Counted from the first letter of the stretch, positions 13,901 to 24,619 are shown. The stretch: DNA of 64,000 nucleotides from Zygnema cylindricum (GCA_037447655.1 JBBHKE010000360.1:1-64000); one strand, 5' to 3'. Notes: generated by a model from the letters alone, not told the origin. Translations and numbers: made by a program.

Positions 13901-14408
13901 CGGAAAAGACAAAGTCGGGGAAATTTCAATTAAGCTAGAGTGTGGTCCAACGGAATCTTCTTCAAATTGTTTCGAATTCGATTTTTCCGATTTTGAAAAA
14001 TCTGGAGAGAAACTTGTTCGAGAGAACGAATAATGGAAAGGAAATTGACTTTTTATGAAATGATTTTGATCGGGTTTTGGAGAGGAATTGTCTGCCGACG
14101 GAGAAAAAGACGAAGATAAACTCTGACCGAATTTTTCGCTCGATTCTTCCTTTGAAAGAACGTTTTCAGGAGAAACGGTTCTCGATTTTTTCGCCCAAGT
14201 GCTTACTCCCTGAGGTAATTGAAAAAAAAAAAAAAAAAAAGGGCCGAAGGGGAAAGAGAGAGGGAGAGGGAGACGAAGTGGAGAGTGGAGAGAGGAGAGA
14301 GGAGATAAGAGAGTAGAAAGGAGACGGAGGGAGCAGAATTAAAAAGTGCCAGAAAAAGGGAGAAAAGAGAGCAAAGAAGAGAGAGAGAGAGAGAGAGAGA
14401 AGACGAGA

Positions 14409-14448
<40 letters not shown>

Positions 14449-15116
14449 AAGAGAGGAGAAAGAGAGAGAGAGGGAGGGAGAGGGAGAGAGAGAGAAAACC
14501 CTATTTTATATAATTACCCAAATTCGTTCTTCCTAAACGAATTCGGTCTTTCAGTGGAAAAAGAACCTATAAAAAATCAAAAGTTGAAATTATAAAAAAA
14601 AAAACAAACCCAAAAGAAAAAAAACAAGACAAAAGGAAAAGCATAACATAAATATATATTTTCTAGAATGTGGAATGAAATAGGTGTACTTTCTTAACCA
14701 TTTAACAGAAGAAAAAACAATGAGACGTAATCTTTGGCAAAAAATAAAAACAAAAGTTACCCTAAATATATGTTTTTGTTTTTAAGTGGAAAAAATAACT
14801 TAATTTGATTTTTTTTTCTAGTCCCACTTTCATTTTTCTTTTCTTTCATTCATTTTTTTATTTTATTTTTGGTTACAGACCCTTGTTTAAAATTAAGGTC
14901 GGAATTTAATTTTCAATCTTCCAACTTTATACATAAAAAGAATGATAGTAAAAAAAAATATATATAATAATAAAACAATAATATTAATAATAATGTTAAA
15001 TAAAAAAATAAATAATAATAATGATAATAATAGTAATAATAACAAATAAAATAAATAAAAAAACACACCTTTAAACTGGAATCAGGTTCACTTTGAAAAT
15101 TTTCCTTCGTTGCCAT
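6638..15116 (-). CDS. Nucleobase-ascorbate transporter, NAT11/12 type, multi-exon, possibly damaged
   Basis: The frame-consistent exons read 15116-15069 (start MATKENFQ), 14209-13462, 13133-13036, 12656-about 12560, 12040-11860, 11444-11369, 11139-11080, 10782-10732, 9305-9021, 8560-8329, 7655-7417 and 6859-6638 (TAA). All good exons have GT-AG ends and matching phases. The long Ser/Pro N-terminus with a TWAKK motif is typical of plant NAT11/12. The QH motif (HAIQHF), VPAAGGTD, TPVVVASTIAAVGLSF, VGTCVEIGIPQ, PPYPFQWG and RGVYVWSG all match this membrane xanthine/uracil/ascorbate permease family, whose members have 14 membrane segments. Three oddities stand out. The conserved QGPSF segment is not found between exons 4 and 5. 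Exon 5 changes frame at a CA repeat (11975-11982). The signature motif is altered. The gene may be a recent pseudogene, or the assembly may be wrong at those points. The 5' region runs into a gap. Confidence 0.8.
7660..9015. repeat. GAGGGA hexamer and GA dinucleotide arrays in NAT introns
   Basis: Purine arrays on the plus strand fill the introns at 7660-7870, 7930-8320 and 8565-8685. A clean GA dinucleotide tract of about 70 bp lies at about 8939-9010. Read from the gene's strand they form long pyrimidine tracts that run directly into the acceptors of the exons at 7655 and 8560. They may therefore act as extended polypyrimidine tracts. Both strands give low-complexity ORFs that are not genes. 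Confidence 0.75.
9320..10375. repeat. Low-complexity intron of NAT gene
   Basis: This part of the intron between the NAT exons at 10782-10732 and 9305-9021 is made of three degenerate arrays: AATAAATAG/AATCAGTAAA words (9320-9600), GAGGGA purines (9720-9860) and TTTTGGAGTTTTGAGG words (9990-10375). No exon or insertion with defined ends was recognised. Confidence 0.5.
10400..10675. repeat. CTTC/CCTTT pyrimidine array
   Basis: Almost pure pyrimidine on the plus strand (TTCCTTCCTTCTTTCC type) lies about 60 bp downstream of the short NAT exon at 10782-10732, within its intron. Unlike the neighbouring arrays, the pyrimidines are on the strand opposite to transcription, so the pre-mRNA here is purine-rich. 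The apparent Ser/Phe/Pro and Lys/Arg/Glu ORFs are compositional. Confidence 0.65.
11985..12345. repeat. Duplicated exon-edge segment in NAT gene
   Basis: The segment 11985-12095 covers the acceptor and first part of the NAT exon at 12040. It recurs degenerately at about 12215-12345, sharing CATTCATCCACYTC-like words (minus strand), the ATAATCATC stretch and a CGTTC/ACGGA tail. Between the copies lies a 10-bp ACATCAAACA-type array (12115-12215). The distal copy has an in-frame stop and no obvious donor, so it looks like a decayed partial exon duplication. Confidence 0.45.
12386..12548. repeat. GAGGGA array at the damaged NAT exon
   Basis: This array is made almost entirely of GGGAGA/GAGGGG units. 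It begins within about 15 bp of the last recognisable codons of the NAT exon at 12656. The conserved QGPSF segment should be encoded between here and 12040 but cannot be found. Confidence 0.7.
14225..14500. repeat. A-tract and GA array in first NAT intron
   Basis: A 17-bp A run followed by GAGGGA and GAGAGA sequence lies immediately upstream (on the minus strand) of the acceptor at 14210. It again supplies a long pyrimidine tract in the transcript. Confidence 0.65.
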
Positions 15117-15407
15117 TTTCGAACTCTGAACAAAAAAAAAAAAAAAAGAAGAAGAAGAAGTAGTAGAAGAAAAAATCCCAAACCTAAAAAAAACTAGAAA
15201 AACCGAGGAAAAAAAAAAAAGAGAGAGAGAGAATAAAAGAGAGACTAGACGTCTAAATTTATTACCCAATTGCGCCGAAAAAAAAATAAATGTTTTCTCT
15301 CTCTCTTTCCCTCTTTTTCTCTCCCTCTCCTTTTTCCCCCCCCCCCTCTCTCTCTCTCTCTCCCTTTGTCCGCGTCCCGCGGAAACGAGCCGTTGCAGCG
15401 CTACTTT

Positions 15408-16364
15408 NNNNNNNNNNNNNNNNNNNNNNNNNNNNNNNNNNNNNNNNNNNNNNNNNNNNNNNNNNNNNNNNNNNNNNNNNNNNNNNNNNNNNNNNNNNNN
15501 NNNNNNNNNNNNNNNNNNNNNNNNNNNNNNNNNNNNNNNNNNNNNNNNNNNNNNNNNNNNNNNNNNNNNNNNNNNNNNNNNNNNNNNNNNNNNNNNNNNN
15601 NNNNNNNNNNNNNNNNNNNNNNNNNNNNNNNNNNNNNNNNNNNNNNNNNNNNNNNNNNNNNNNNNNNNNNNNNNNNNNNNNNNNNNNNNNNNNNNNNNNN
15701 NNNNNNNNNNNNNNNNNNNNNNNNNNNNNNNNNNNNNNNNNNNNNNNNNNNNNNNNNNNNNNNNNNNNNNNNNNNNNNNNNNNNNNNNNNNNNNNNNNNN
15801 NNNNNNNNNNNNNNNNNNNNNNNNNNNNNNNNNNNNNNNNNNNNNNNNNNNNNNNNNNNNNNNNNNNNNNNNNNNNNNNNNNNNNNNNNNNNNNNNNNNN
15901 NNNNNNNNNNNNNNNNNNNNNNNNNNNNNNNNNNNNNNNNNNNNNNNNNNNNNNNNNNNNNNNNNNNNNNNNNNNNNNNNNNNNNNNNNNNNNNNNNNNN
16001 NNNNNNNNNNNNNNNNNNNNNNNNNNNNNNNNNNNNNNNNNNNNNNNNNNNNNNNNNNNNNNNNNNNNNNNNNNNNNNNNNNNNNNNNNNNNNNNNNNNN
16101 NNNNNNNNNNNNNNNNNNNNNNNNNNNNNNNNNNNNNNNNNNNNNNNNNNNNNNNNNNNNNNNNNNNNNNNNNNNNNNNNNNNNNNNNNNNNNNNNNNNN
16201 NNNNNNNNNNNNNNNNNNNNNNNNNNNNNNNNNNNNNNNNNNNNNNNNNNNNNNNNNNNNNNNNNNNNNNNNNNNNNNNNNNNNNNNNNNNNNNNNNNNN
16301 NNNNNNNNNNNNNNNNNNNNNNNNNNNNNNNNNNNNNNNNNNNNNNNNNNNNNNNNNNNNNNNN
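15408..16364. other. Assembly gap (957 N)
   Basis: A run of N separates CT-rich DNA and a short GC-rich stretch (ending CGTTGCAGCGCTACTTT) from AT-rich repeat DNA. It lies about 290 bp upstream of the NAT start codon, so the NAT promoter may be partly missing. ORFs reported across it are meaningless. Confidence 0.99.
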
Positions 16365-16539
16365 TACAAAATTCACTGTTTTTTATGTAAATGTGATAAT
16401 CGCTAAGTGCCATTTCGACAATAATCTATTGAGCGGGGTACCTCAAATAACGTTCAGAAACATTTAGCGTACTTTATTCTATTTGAGAATTTGCCCCAAA
16501 AAAAGGGGTACCCCAATTAGCGTCATGTACGCTAATAGC

Positions 16540-16985
16540 GATTCACGGTGTACTGTACATGTCTACAACGCTCATCGTTATTAGTGTTGAAACTTATTTC
16601 GCCACTTAAAACACGCTTTCAAATAGTCAATTCCGATGGTTGTTATTGGAAAGCAAGTTTCTCACATTTCTATTGGAGGACTCCGATTGACAATCCAAAA
16701 AGTGTACAAATGAAAAGAAGTTTTAAGTGGCGGAAAAAAATCAATACTAATAACAGCTTTACCGTGAATCGCTAATAGTGTAAATGTATTTTTTGTCACT
16801 TAAAACATTTTTTCCCCGTACACACACGTCGGATTGTAGATCTGACGGATGGGATTGAAAGTTAAGATTCTCATCTTCCGATTGGCGGACTCAAATTGAA
16901 AATCGCAGAAGTGTGTACGAAGAAAGATGATTTAAGTGGCGAAAAAATTAATAACACTAATAGCGACAAGGCTGACTATAGCGGT
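16540..16985. mobile_element. Two tandem foldback MITEs (CGCCACTTAAAACAT family)
   Basis: Two copies of a ~210 bp element lie side by side (about 16540-16775 and 16775-16985). Each begins with an ATCGNTATTAGTGT-like end leading to TTTCGCCACTTAAAACA. Each ends with TTTTAAGTGGCGAAAAAAT leading to ACTAATAGCGA, so the two halves fold back over roughly 45 bp. The centre contains GATTCTC/GACTCC-type words. Related copies occur at 22235-22453 and 24425-24612. The outer TACACCGTG/CACGGTGTA edge suggests TA target use. Confidence 0.6.
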
Positions 16986-17328
16986 GTGGTGTCACTACGA
17001 AATCAAAATATAAAAAGCTAATTAATGCAATGAGACGTGGCAGATTCTAGTACGCTCCCTTAAATCCTGTCGCCAACACTATCTACTAATTATTGGCAAA
17101 CAAAAAGTCGCTACAAAAATAGTGTTATACACTCTAATAACGAAGGCCAGAATATCAAATCGCGAGAAGGCGATAAGACGCAATTTTGTACTAAAGTTCA
17201 AAACCGTCAGAAGTAGGCGAACGGACGGACAGATTTTCACGAAATAGGGTTTAAAAATACCGTATCGATTCCAATCGACGCCAACCGTTACGTAACTGTT
17301 GATGCAAGATGGCATCGTCAATAACTTA

Positions 17329-18857
17329 GGGTACGGCCCCATGTAATTATAACTTAGCGAACTTAGGGTGCGTCTCCATGTACTTGAAACTTAGAGAATA
17401 TACTTTGAATTTTAGCGCAGATCCGGCGGACCCGGATTTCGGGTGTCTCTATGTGTAACAAACGAAGTTGTCACTTAAGGGCGTGACGATTGTATACGTC
17501 AACAATGCCCGTGACGGCTGTCAACAGTGAACAATTTGTGATGAGGCACGTTATTTTTTGTAACTGCTTGTGACGTCGCATGACTTTTCGTGACATTGTA
17601 GACGTACTGCCTTCCAGCCTGTGTCGTCTCACGGTTGAAGAAGATGCACATTGCCTTTGCGTCTCTTGTCCGCTCGACGTGAAATAGCATCGGATCTCGA
17701 GACTCCTGGCGAAATAAAATTCGTACCAGGCGCAAACGGACAAAACCAAACAAAGTGTGTTGTTTTCTTTGTCGTACCTGAACGCAAACAGACAAAACAT
17801 AGCAGATCGTGCACTTTTCGTCGTCGCTTGAATTCTTTTGAAACTTCTTGAAACTTTTTTACACGTGCGACGACTTGTTTCTATTTGTTTTTCGAAAATT
17901 CTTTGTTTTAAAACAAATCTTCCCTGTGTTTTAAAGAAAAGTTTGAAGATGACGTTTTTTGGCGTGGCCGTGGGTCGAAGAACACAAAACGACAACATGT
18001 AGTACATCTTAAATTCGATGATGACGCAAAATGTACTTTTCATTTTCTCTATTTTTTTGTACGGTTGAAACTTACGCGGTACGGCTCTAAGTTTTACAGG
18101 AAAACGATAGAAAAAAACCCTTACTTAGGCACATGGAGACGCACACTTACATTGTGTTTTAGCGCGGATCCGGCGGACCAGGTTTTCAGGTGTCTCTATG
18201 TGTTTACTCGAAATTGTTACACCGTGACAGCTGTCAACGTGTACAATCTGTCTTGCCGCACAGTAATATTCAAAACTTTTTGAAGCGTCGCAAGACACGT
18301 CGTAATCTTTGAAACGATTTGGCATGTCGCATGTCATTGCGTGACATCGTAGACGTACAGCCTTGCAGCCGTGGCTGTACAACATGTCTATGTGTAAACC
18401 TCTCCTGTCCGACCGCCATGACTTCGGAGATTATGCCATGACTTCGCAGATTTTTCACCTTTACATAAAATGACACTGCACCATCGCGACCCCTTCAAAA
18501 TAAAACCGTACAAGATGCATGCAGACAAAAACGAACATCCCTGTAATTTTTTCAGTCGTCAACAACTTTTGAAAACTTTTCACACGTGGGAATATGTTTT
18601 CCTATTTGTGTAAACGGTTCGACTTTGCTTCATTCACATTGTCGATGTGGTTTATGATAAGTTTGAAGATGACGTGACAGTGGGTCGAAAAAACACAACA
18701 AGACAAATTTTCGTACATCCTAAGTTCGAGAATGACGCAAATTGTACTCTACAAATTTGTGATTTCTTCGTACGGTTTCAACTAAGGCAATATGGCACAA
18801 AGTTTGAAAGGAAATCGACAAAAAAGAGCCCGAACTTAGCCACATGGGGTCGTACCC
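17329..18857. mobile_element. PIF/Harbinger-like non-autonomous element, interrupted by a second copy
   Basis: The left end GGGTACGGCCCCATGT pairs with the right end ACATGGGGTCGTACCC with one mismatch. TTA flanks both sides (17326-17328 and 18858-18860), the 3-bp TWA duplication of PIF/Harbinger elements. Removing the nested element (17366-18146) and its extra TTA leaves about 745 bp. No transposase is encoded. The interior has a GATCCGGCGGACC block shared with all related copies. The superfamily call rests on TSD size and sequence only. Confidence 0.65.
17366..18146. mobile_element. Nested PIF/Harbinger-like element inside the copy at 17329-18857
   Basis: This 781-bp element starts GGGTGCGTCTCCATGTAC and ends CACATGGAGACGCACAC. 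It is flanked by TTA at 17363-17365 and 18147-18149. It sits in the left arm of the outer element, 37 bp from that element's end. Its body shares AGCGCAGATCCGGCGGACCC and the CTCTAAGTTTTACAGGAAAA arm with the other copies. No transposase ORF is present. Confidence 0.68.
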
Positions 18858-19050
18858 TTAGTATCGCAATGCATTGTGCCAACAATAATACGCTCGCCGA
18901 TATATTACCCTATGACTTTCTGATAAAGTGCAAATTGCAAATACTCTAATGTGCCGATGAGAATCTAATGTAGATAGGAAAATCATCCCGATGACGGACG
19001 AAGTGAAAGCCAAACCCTAACCCTGAAATAAGTTAATTATAGCTTGAACA

Positions 19051-22021
19051 AAGAGAATAAAGGAGGAGGACAACGGAGGGAGGAGGGGAGGAGGGGAGGA
19101 GAGGATGGGAGAAGAAAAGCAAAACTATGGGGGCAAATGAAGAGAGGGAGAGGGTGAAAGAGGGAGAGGGAAAGCGAGACCGAGAGGGAGAGGAAGAGGG
19201 AGAGGGTGAGCGAAAAGGAGAGGAAGAGGGAGCAGAGGAGGGAGAGGGAGAAGGACAAGCGGAGAGAAAAAGAGAGGGAGAAGGCAAGGGATAGAAAGAG
19301 GGAAATTGAGAGAGAGGGAAGGGATAGGGAGAGGGAGAGGGAGAGGGAAGGGAGAGGGAGAGGGTGAGGGAGAGGGAAAGGAGGAGGGAGAGGTAGAGGG
19401 ACAAAGGGAGGGAGAGATAGAGGGAGAGGGAGAGGGATAAGGAAAGGGATAGGGAGGAGGGGGGGAGGGGAAGAGACACAAGAGGAGGGAAAGGTAGAGG
19501 GAGAACGACAAGGGGAGGAAGAGGGAGAAAGAGGGAAAGGGATAGGAGAGGGAGAGGAAAAATAGAGAGAGAGGGACAAGAGGAGGGAGAGGGATGGGGA
19601 TAGGGAGAGGGTGAGGGAGAGAGAGTGGAAAGAGAGGGAGTGGGAGAGGGGGGTATAGAGGATCGAGAGGGAGAGGAAAAAGGGGAGGGAGAGCAATACG
19701 CAAATGGATAGGGATAAAAAGGACGGGGCGAGGGAGAGGGCAAGGGACAAAGGAAGGGAGCAATAGAGGTGCGAAGAGAAGGAGAGGGGGAGGGAGGGGG
19801 AAGGGGGACAAAGAAAGAGCGAGAGAGGGAGAGGGACAAAGAGAGGGAGCGTGAGAGGGACAAAGAGAGAGAGAGGGAGAGGGAAAAATATATATACAAA
19901 GAGAGGAAGAGGGAGAGGGACAAAAGAAGGGTAAGGAAAAGGAATAGGGACAAAAGGAGGGTGAAAGAGAGGGAGAAACGGAGAGAAAAGGAGAGAGAGA
20001 GGGAAGAAGGAGAGAGTGTCAAGGGTAAGGAGAGGGAGAGGGAGAGGTGGAGGGAGAGGGAGAAGGGGAAGTAGAGGAGGGAGAAGGAGTGGGACAAATG
20101 GAGGGCGAGGGGGAGGGAGAGGGAGAGACAGACGGAGATATAGAGGGACAAGGGGACAAAGAGCAATAACGAGAATGAAAGGGAAAGGGAGAGGGAGAGG
20201 AAAAAGGAGAGGGAGAGGGAGAGGAAAAAGAATAGGCAAAGGGAGACAAAGACGTAGAGGGACAAAAAGAGAGGTGAGAGAGGGAGAGTGAAAGAGAGAG
20301 GGAGAGTGAAAGAGAGAGGGAGAGGAGTGGGAGAGGGAAAAATATGGAGGAAGGGGGAAGGAATAGGAGAGGGGAATAGAGAAGAAGTGAGAGACGTAGA
20401 GGGACAAGGGGAAGGAGCGTGAGAGGGACAAGGAGAGGGAGAGGGAGAAGGAGAGGTATAAAGAGAGGAAAAGGGAAAAGGAGAGGTATAAAGAGAGGAA
20501 AAGGGAGATGGAGAGGGAAAGAGAGATGGAAAGAGAAAAGGGAGGGAGAGGGAGTGGGGAGGGAGAGGAGAGAGGGAGAGAGAGAGGGAAAGGTAACATG
20601 AGAGATATAAGGGAGAAGGCAATGGAGAAGGCATAGAACAAGGGGAAGGAGAGGGAAAAGCAAATGGATAATGGTAGGGAGAGAGAGAGAGGACGAGGGA
20701 GAGGGCTAGGGACAAGGGGAGGGAATGGGAGAGGTGGAGGGAGAGGAAAAGGGAGAGGAGTGGTAGCGGGAAAAAAAGAGGCGGATGGTGGGAGGGGTAC
20801 GGAGAGGGAGAAGGGGACAAAAAGAGAGCAAGAGAGGGAGACTGAAAAGGGGAGGGAGGGTGAAAGGGAAAAAGAGAGGGAGGGGTAAAGAGAGAGGGAA
20901 AAGGAGAGGTACAAGGAAAAAAGAGGGAGAGGAACAAAAGTAGGGAGAAGAAGATGGGGAGGAACAAAAAGCAGGAGAGGGAGAGGGACAAAGGAAGATA
21001 ATCGGAGACTAAGAGAGAGAAAGAGAGCGATGGGACAAGGAAATAGGGAGAGAAAGGGAGAGGAAAGAGAGGGAGTGGAGGAGGGAGAGGGAGAGGGACA
21101 AAAAAAGGGAAAAAAGAAAAGAGAGGGAGAGAGAGAGGGAGAGAGAGAGGGACAAAGGGAGGGCGAGGGAGAGAGAGAGAGAGAGGAAGAGGAAGACGGA
21201 GAGAAACAAGGGGAGATGGAGGGAGAAGGAAAGGGAAAAAGAGAAGGAGAAGGAGAGGGAGAGGTAGATGGAGAGGGAAAGGATGAGGAAAGGGGAAGGG
21301 AGAGAGAGAGGGAGGGAGAGGGATAGGGAGAGAGGGAGAGAGAAAGAGAGCGAGAGGGAGAGGGAGAGGGAAACAAAGAGGGACAAGGGGAGGGGGAAGG
21401 AGAGGGAGAGAGAGAGGGAGAGGGAGAGATAAAAGGAGAATAAGAGGGAGAGAGAGGGGGAGAATAAGAGGGAAAAGGAGAGGGAGAAAGAGAGGGAGTG
21501 GGGGAGGGATATGGAGAGGGATAAGGAGAAGGTGTGGGAGAGAGAGAGGGAGAGGGAGACGGGAACAAGGGGAGAGAAAAGGAGATGGAAAGGGAGAGGG
21601 AGAAGGAGAGGGAGAAGGAGAGGAAGAGGGAGAGGTAGACGGAGAGAGAAAACGAAAAGGAGAGGGGGTGGGGGGAAGAGAGGGAGGGAGAGGGAGAGGG
21701 AGAGAGGGAGAGAGAAAGAGAGGGAGAGGGAGAGGGAGAGGAAGACAAATAGGCACAGGGGAAGGAGGAGGAAGAGGGAGAGAGAGAGGGAGAGACAGAG
21801 GGAGAATAAGAGGGAGAGGGATAGGGAGATTGAGAGGGAGAAGGGGAGGGATAGGGAGAGGGTGAGGAAGAGGGAGAGGGAGACGGCGACAAATAGGGAC
21901 ACGCAAGGGAGAGAGGAGAGAGAAGAGGGAGAAGGAGAAGGAGAGGGAGATGGACAAGCGGAGGGGGGGAGGGAGAGAGAGAGGGAGAGAGAGGGAGAGG
22001 GAGAGCGAGAGAGAGCGAGGG
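19051..22021. repeat. 3-kb polypurine (GGGAGA)n array
   Basis: About 2.97 kb is built from GAGGGA/GAGAGG hexamers on the plus strand, with interspersed GGACAAAG words and only rare pyrimidines. It carries very long opposite-strand ORFs (up to about 1000 codons) made only of Ser, Pro, Leu, Phe and Thr. These arise because a pyrimidine-only strand has almost no stop codons. The ends are sharp: ordinary AT-rich DNA resumes at 22022. Such homopurine tracts can form intramolecular triplexes. Confidence 0.9.
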
Positions 22022-22234
22022 TTTAAAAAAAACAAAAAAAAAGTATTCACTCTCTCTTAAAGTTCTTGTCGATTTTTTTTTTACCCTAGCTGAAGGAAAA
22101 GCCTGAAAAAAAGGAGACTGTGGAAAAACTTTTTTTTTTACTATTTGCGGTTAACGTATCATATGGAGCCAATGCAATAACAGGTAAAATTTCATACAAA
22201 ATTCTAAATTACCATTATACAAATCAGGGCAATA

Positions 22235-22453
22235 CAGTGTGTATCGCTACAATTGTTAATAAGTTTTTCGCCACTTAAAACATATTTTGTTCTTTTACAC
22301 GTGATTGATTTTCACTTGAGACCGCCAATGGGAAAGTGAGAATCTTTTCTTTCAATTGCAACTGTCGGATCCATAATTCGACAACTGTGTCCTGAAAAAA
22401 AAACTCATTGGCGAAAAAATTATCGACACTAATAGAGATCCATGGTGTAATCC
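22235..22453. mobile_element. Foldback MITE (CGCCACTTAAAACAT family)
   Basis: The left end runs GTGTATCGCTACAATTGTTA into TTTTTCGCCACTTAAAACAT. The right end runs TTGGCGAAAAAATTATCGAC into ACTAATAGAGATCCATGGTG. The halves are inverted copies of each other. The copy is slightly decayed but same-length relatives lie at 16540-16985. Confidence 0.6.
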
Positions 22454-22786
22454 ATTGCAATAAATCTGGGTGTGAACATGATGGACATGTTGATATATTG
22501 ATGACAACGAAAAATATTACAACCTATTTGCTATACAAACCAAATTTGTTGTGGATCCTAACCTCTAGACTGTTGGTGTCTTTTTTTGACAGTCACCGAA
22601 CGGACACACCATTTACCGCTGCAAACAAACACACCGCATGTTTATAGTTTGTGCGATCCTTTTCCCGCTGACTTCTTTCCCGTGCAAAGGCCGTGGATGG
22701 GTCTAGGGAAACGAAAGCCATTTCACAAAAGCGAAAGGCGCCACTTTTCTCTCTCACTCTCCCACTATTGCGTATATCTCACAATT

Positions 22787-23351
22787 TTCGTGACATTGTA
22801 GACGTACCGCCTTACAGCCTGTGCCCTTTCGCGGTTGAAGAAGATGCACTTTGCCCCTTTGTGTCGCCTGTCCGTTCGACGTGAAATGGCGTCGGAATCT
22901 TGAGACCTCTGCCGAAATAAAATCCGTACCAAGCGCAAACGGACAAAACCAAACTAATTGTGTACTTTGCTTCGTCATACCTGAACGCAAACGGACAAAA
23001 CATGACGAATACTGTAGTGTACCTTTCGCCATCGCTTGAATTCGTTTGATTTTTTTGTAAACAACTTTACACGTGCGAATACATGTTCCTATTTGTTTTT
23101 CGAAAATACTTTGTTTTAAAACACATCGTCCCTGATTTTTAAAGAAAAGTTTGAAGATGACGTTTTTTGGCGTGGCCTTGGATCGAAGAACACAAGACGA
23201 CAACATGTAGTACATCATAAATTCGATGATGACGCAAAATGTACCTCTACTATTTTCTATTTTTTTGTACAGTTTGAAACTTACGCGGTATGGCTCTAAG
23301 TTTTATAAGAAAAAGACAGAAAAAAACCCTTTGGCACATAGAGACGCACCC
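22787..23351. mobile_element. Left-truncated PIF/Harbinger-like element
   Basis: The body matches the element at 17366-18146 from the GTGACATTGTAGACGTACCG block to the right end CACATAGAGACGCACCC followed by TAA (23352-23354). The left terminus is missing. The flanking 22640-22786 resembles the reverse of the interior of the 23408-24420 element, suggesting a chimeric junction. Confidence 0.5.
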
Positions 23352-23407
23352 TAAGTTCGTATTTTTTTCTGTCGTTTTCCTTTATAACTTAGAGCCGTAC
23401 TGGCTAA

Positions 23408-24420
23408 GGGCACTTTCCCATGTAACCGAAACTTTAATCTTGTAACTTTGTTTCTAGCGAAGATTCTCCGTACAGATTTCAGAGCATTCCGATCAGAGCG
23501 CAAATAACTTGTTACTTTAAAAAGTGACAAGCGTAGACATGTAACGAAACATGTGACAAATAAACGGTACACAATATGTTGCGAAACTTCCACTCGGTTT
23601 CAATTTCAGACGTCCACCCGCACCCTGAACAGTTTCTATCACTTTGCAATGTCTATATGCCACATTGTCGACGTGGAGGCATTGCAGATGTTTAGGGTTT
23701 GTGACATTATGACGTCACGCACGTCACGCTCAACTATGACAGCGCCGACGTCACATATTCTAAAACTTTCCGCCATGGTTTCCCGATTGTATTTTTTGGT
23801 CTTTTCTCACTCTACTTGCTATCAAAATACGCCCAAAGATAGTCAAAAGAAATAGTTTCCAAAGATCTTTCATTTGATACCATTATTGACATTTTTCGTT
23901 GCAAAAATTGTGAGATAGACGTGGTAGTGGAAGAGGGAGAGAGAGAGGGCCACTTTCACGGACTTCACTTTTGCGAAATGGCGTCCATTGGTCAAGACCC
24001 CTCCATGGCCCCTGTACGGAAAAAAGCGTACGGAAAAAAGTCACGCACAGGCTGGAAACGTGCAGTGGGTTTTTTTTTTGAACTCTTCGCACAAAAATTG
24101 TCAAAAAAAATTGACACGTGCGACAACATCTGCCTATTCGCTCACCTCATGGAACTATATTTAAAATCACCTCGCGAGGTGATTTTATATAAAGTTTGAA
24201 GATGAGCTGAAAGGACGCGAAAGTGGGTCGAAACGCGTTAGACGTCAAAATGCATCGCGCTAGACAACAAACTACAGTACATATAAAGTTTTAAGATAAC
24301 GCAACTTGTACGGTGGTATTTTCAATTTTTTGGTACGGCTTCATAATTTTTCGTTTTTTTCCAAGTTATATAAGAAAACGACACAAAATAACTGTAACTT
24401 TAGCACATGGGAAAGTGCCC
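23408..24420. mobile_element. PIF/Harbinger-like element, second subfamily, intact ends
   Basis: This 1013-bp element has perfect ends GGGCACTTTCCCATGT and ACATGGGAAAGTGCCC. It is flanked by TAA at 23405-23407 and 24421-24423. The interior differs from the 17-kb copies. It contains a GAGGGAGAGAGAGAGGG purine stretch and a CACCTCGCGAGGTG palindrome near 24170. No transposase is encoded. A relative carrying similar interior blocks is the copy interrupted at 32485. Confidence 0.68.
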
Positions 24421-24424
24421 TAAG

Positions 24425-24612
24425 TGTTAATGTTTTTTTCGCCACTTAAAGCATCTTTTATCCGTACTTAGTTGTCCGATTCTCGATTTGAGACCGCCAA
24501 TTGAAAGTTGAGAATCTTACCTTTCAATCTCAACCATCATATTGACAATTCGACAAGTGTGTACGGAGAAAAAATGTTTTAAGCGGCAAACAAATATTAT
24601 ACACTAATAGCG
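24425..24612. mobile_element. Foldback MITE adjoining the Harbinger-like element
   Basis: TTTTTTTCGCCACTTAAAGC near the left end and ATGTTTTAAGCGGCAAAC near the right end are inverted copies. The right edge is ACTAATAGCGATACACCG. It begins directly after the TAA of the neighbouring element, so one landed next to the other. Confidence 0.55.
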
Positions 24613-24619
24613 ATACACC

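Noticed and set aside
14913-16413. ORFs of 320-490 codons across the N run
   Set aside because: They consist mostly of undetermined residues. Only the short MATKENFQSEPDSSLK piece at 15116-15069 is used, as NAT exon 1.
17471-18043. Minus-strand 190-codon ORF and similar ORFs in the other Harbinger-like copies
   Set aside because: It lacks DDE or MYB-like transposase motifs, and its frame is not preserved between copies of the element. It is treated as non-autonomous filler.
19033-22050. Minus-strand ORFs of about 1005 and 951 codons, plus many plus-strand Arg/Glu/Gly ORFs
   Set aside because: They are translations of a homopurine/homopyrimidine array in several frames at once. Composition is limited to a few residues, no domain is present, and the absence of stops is expected from composition.
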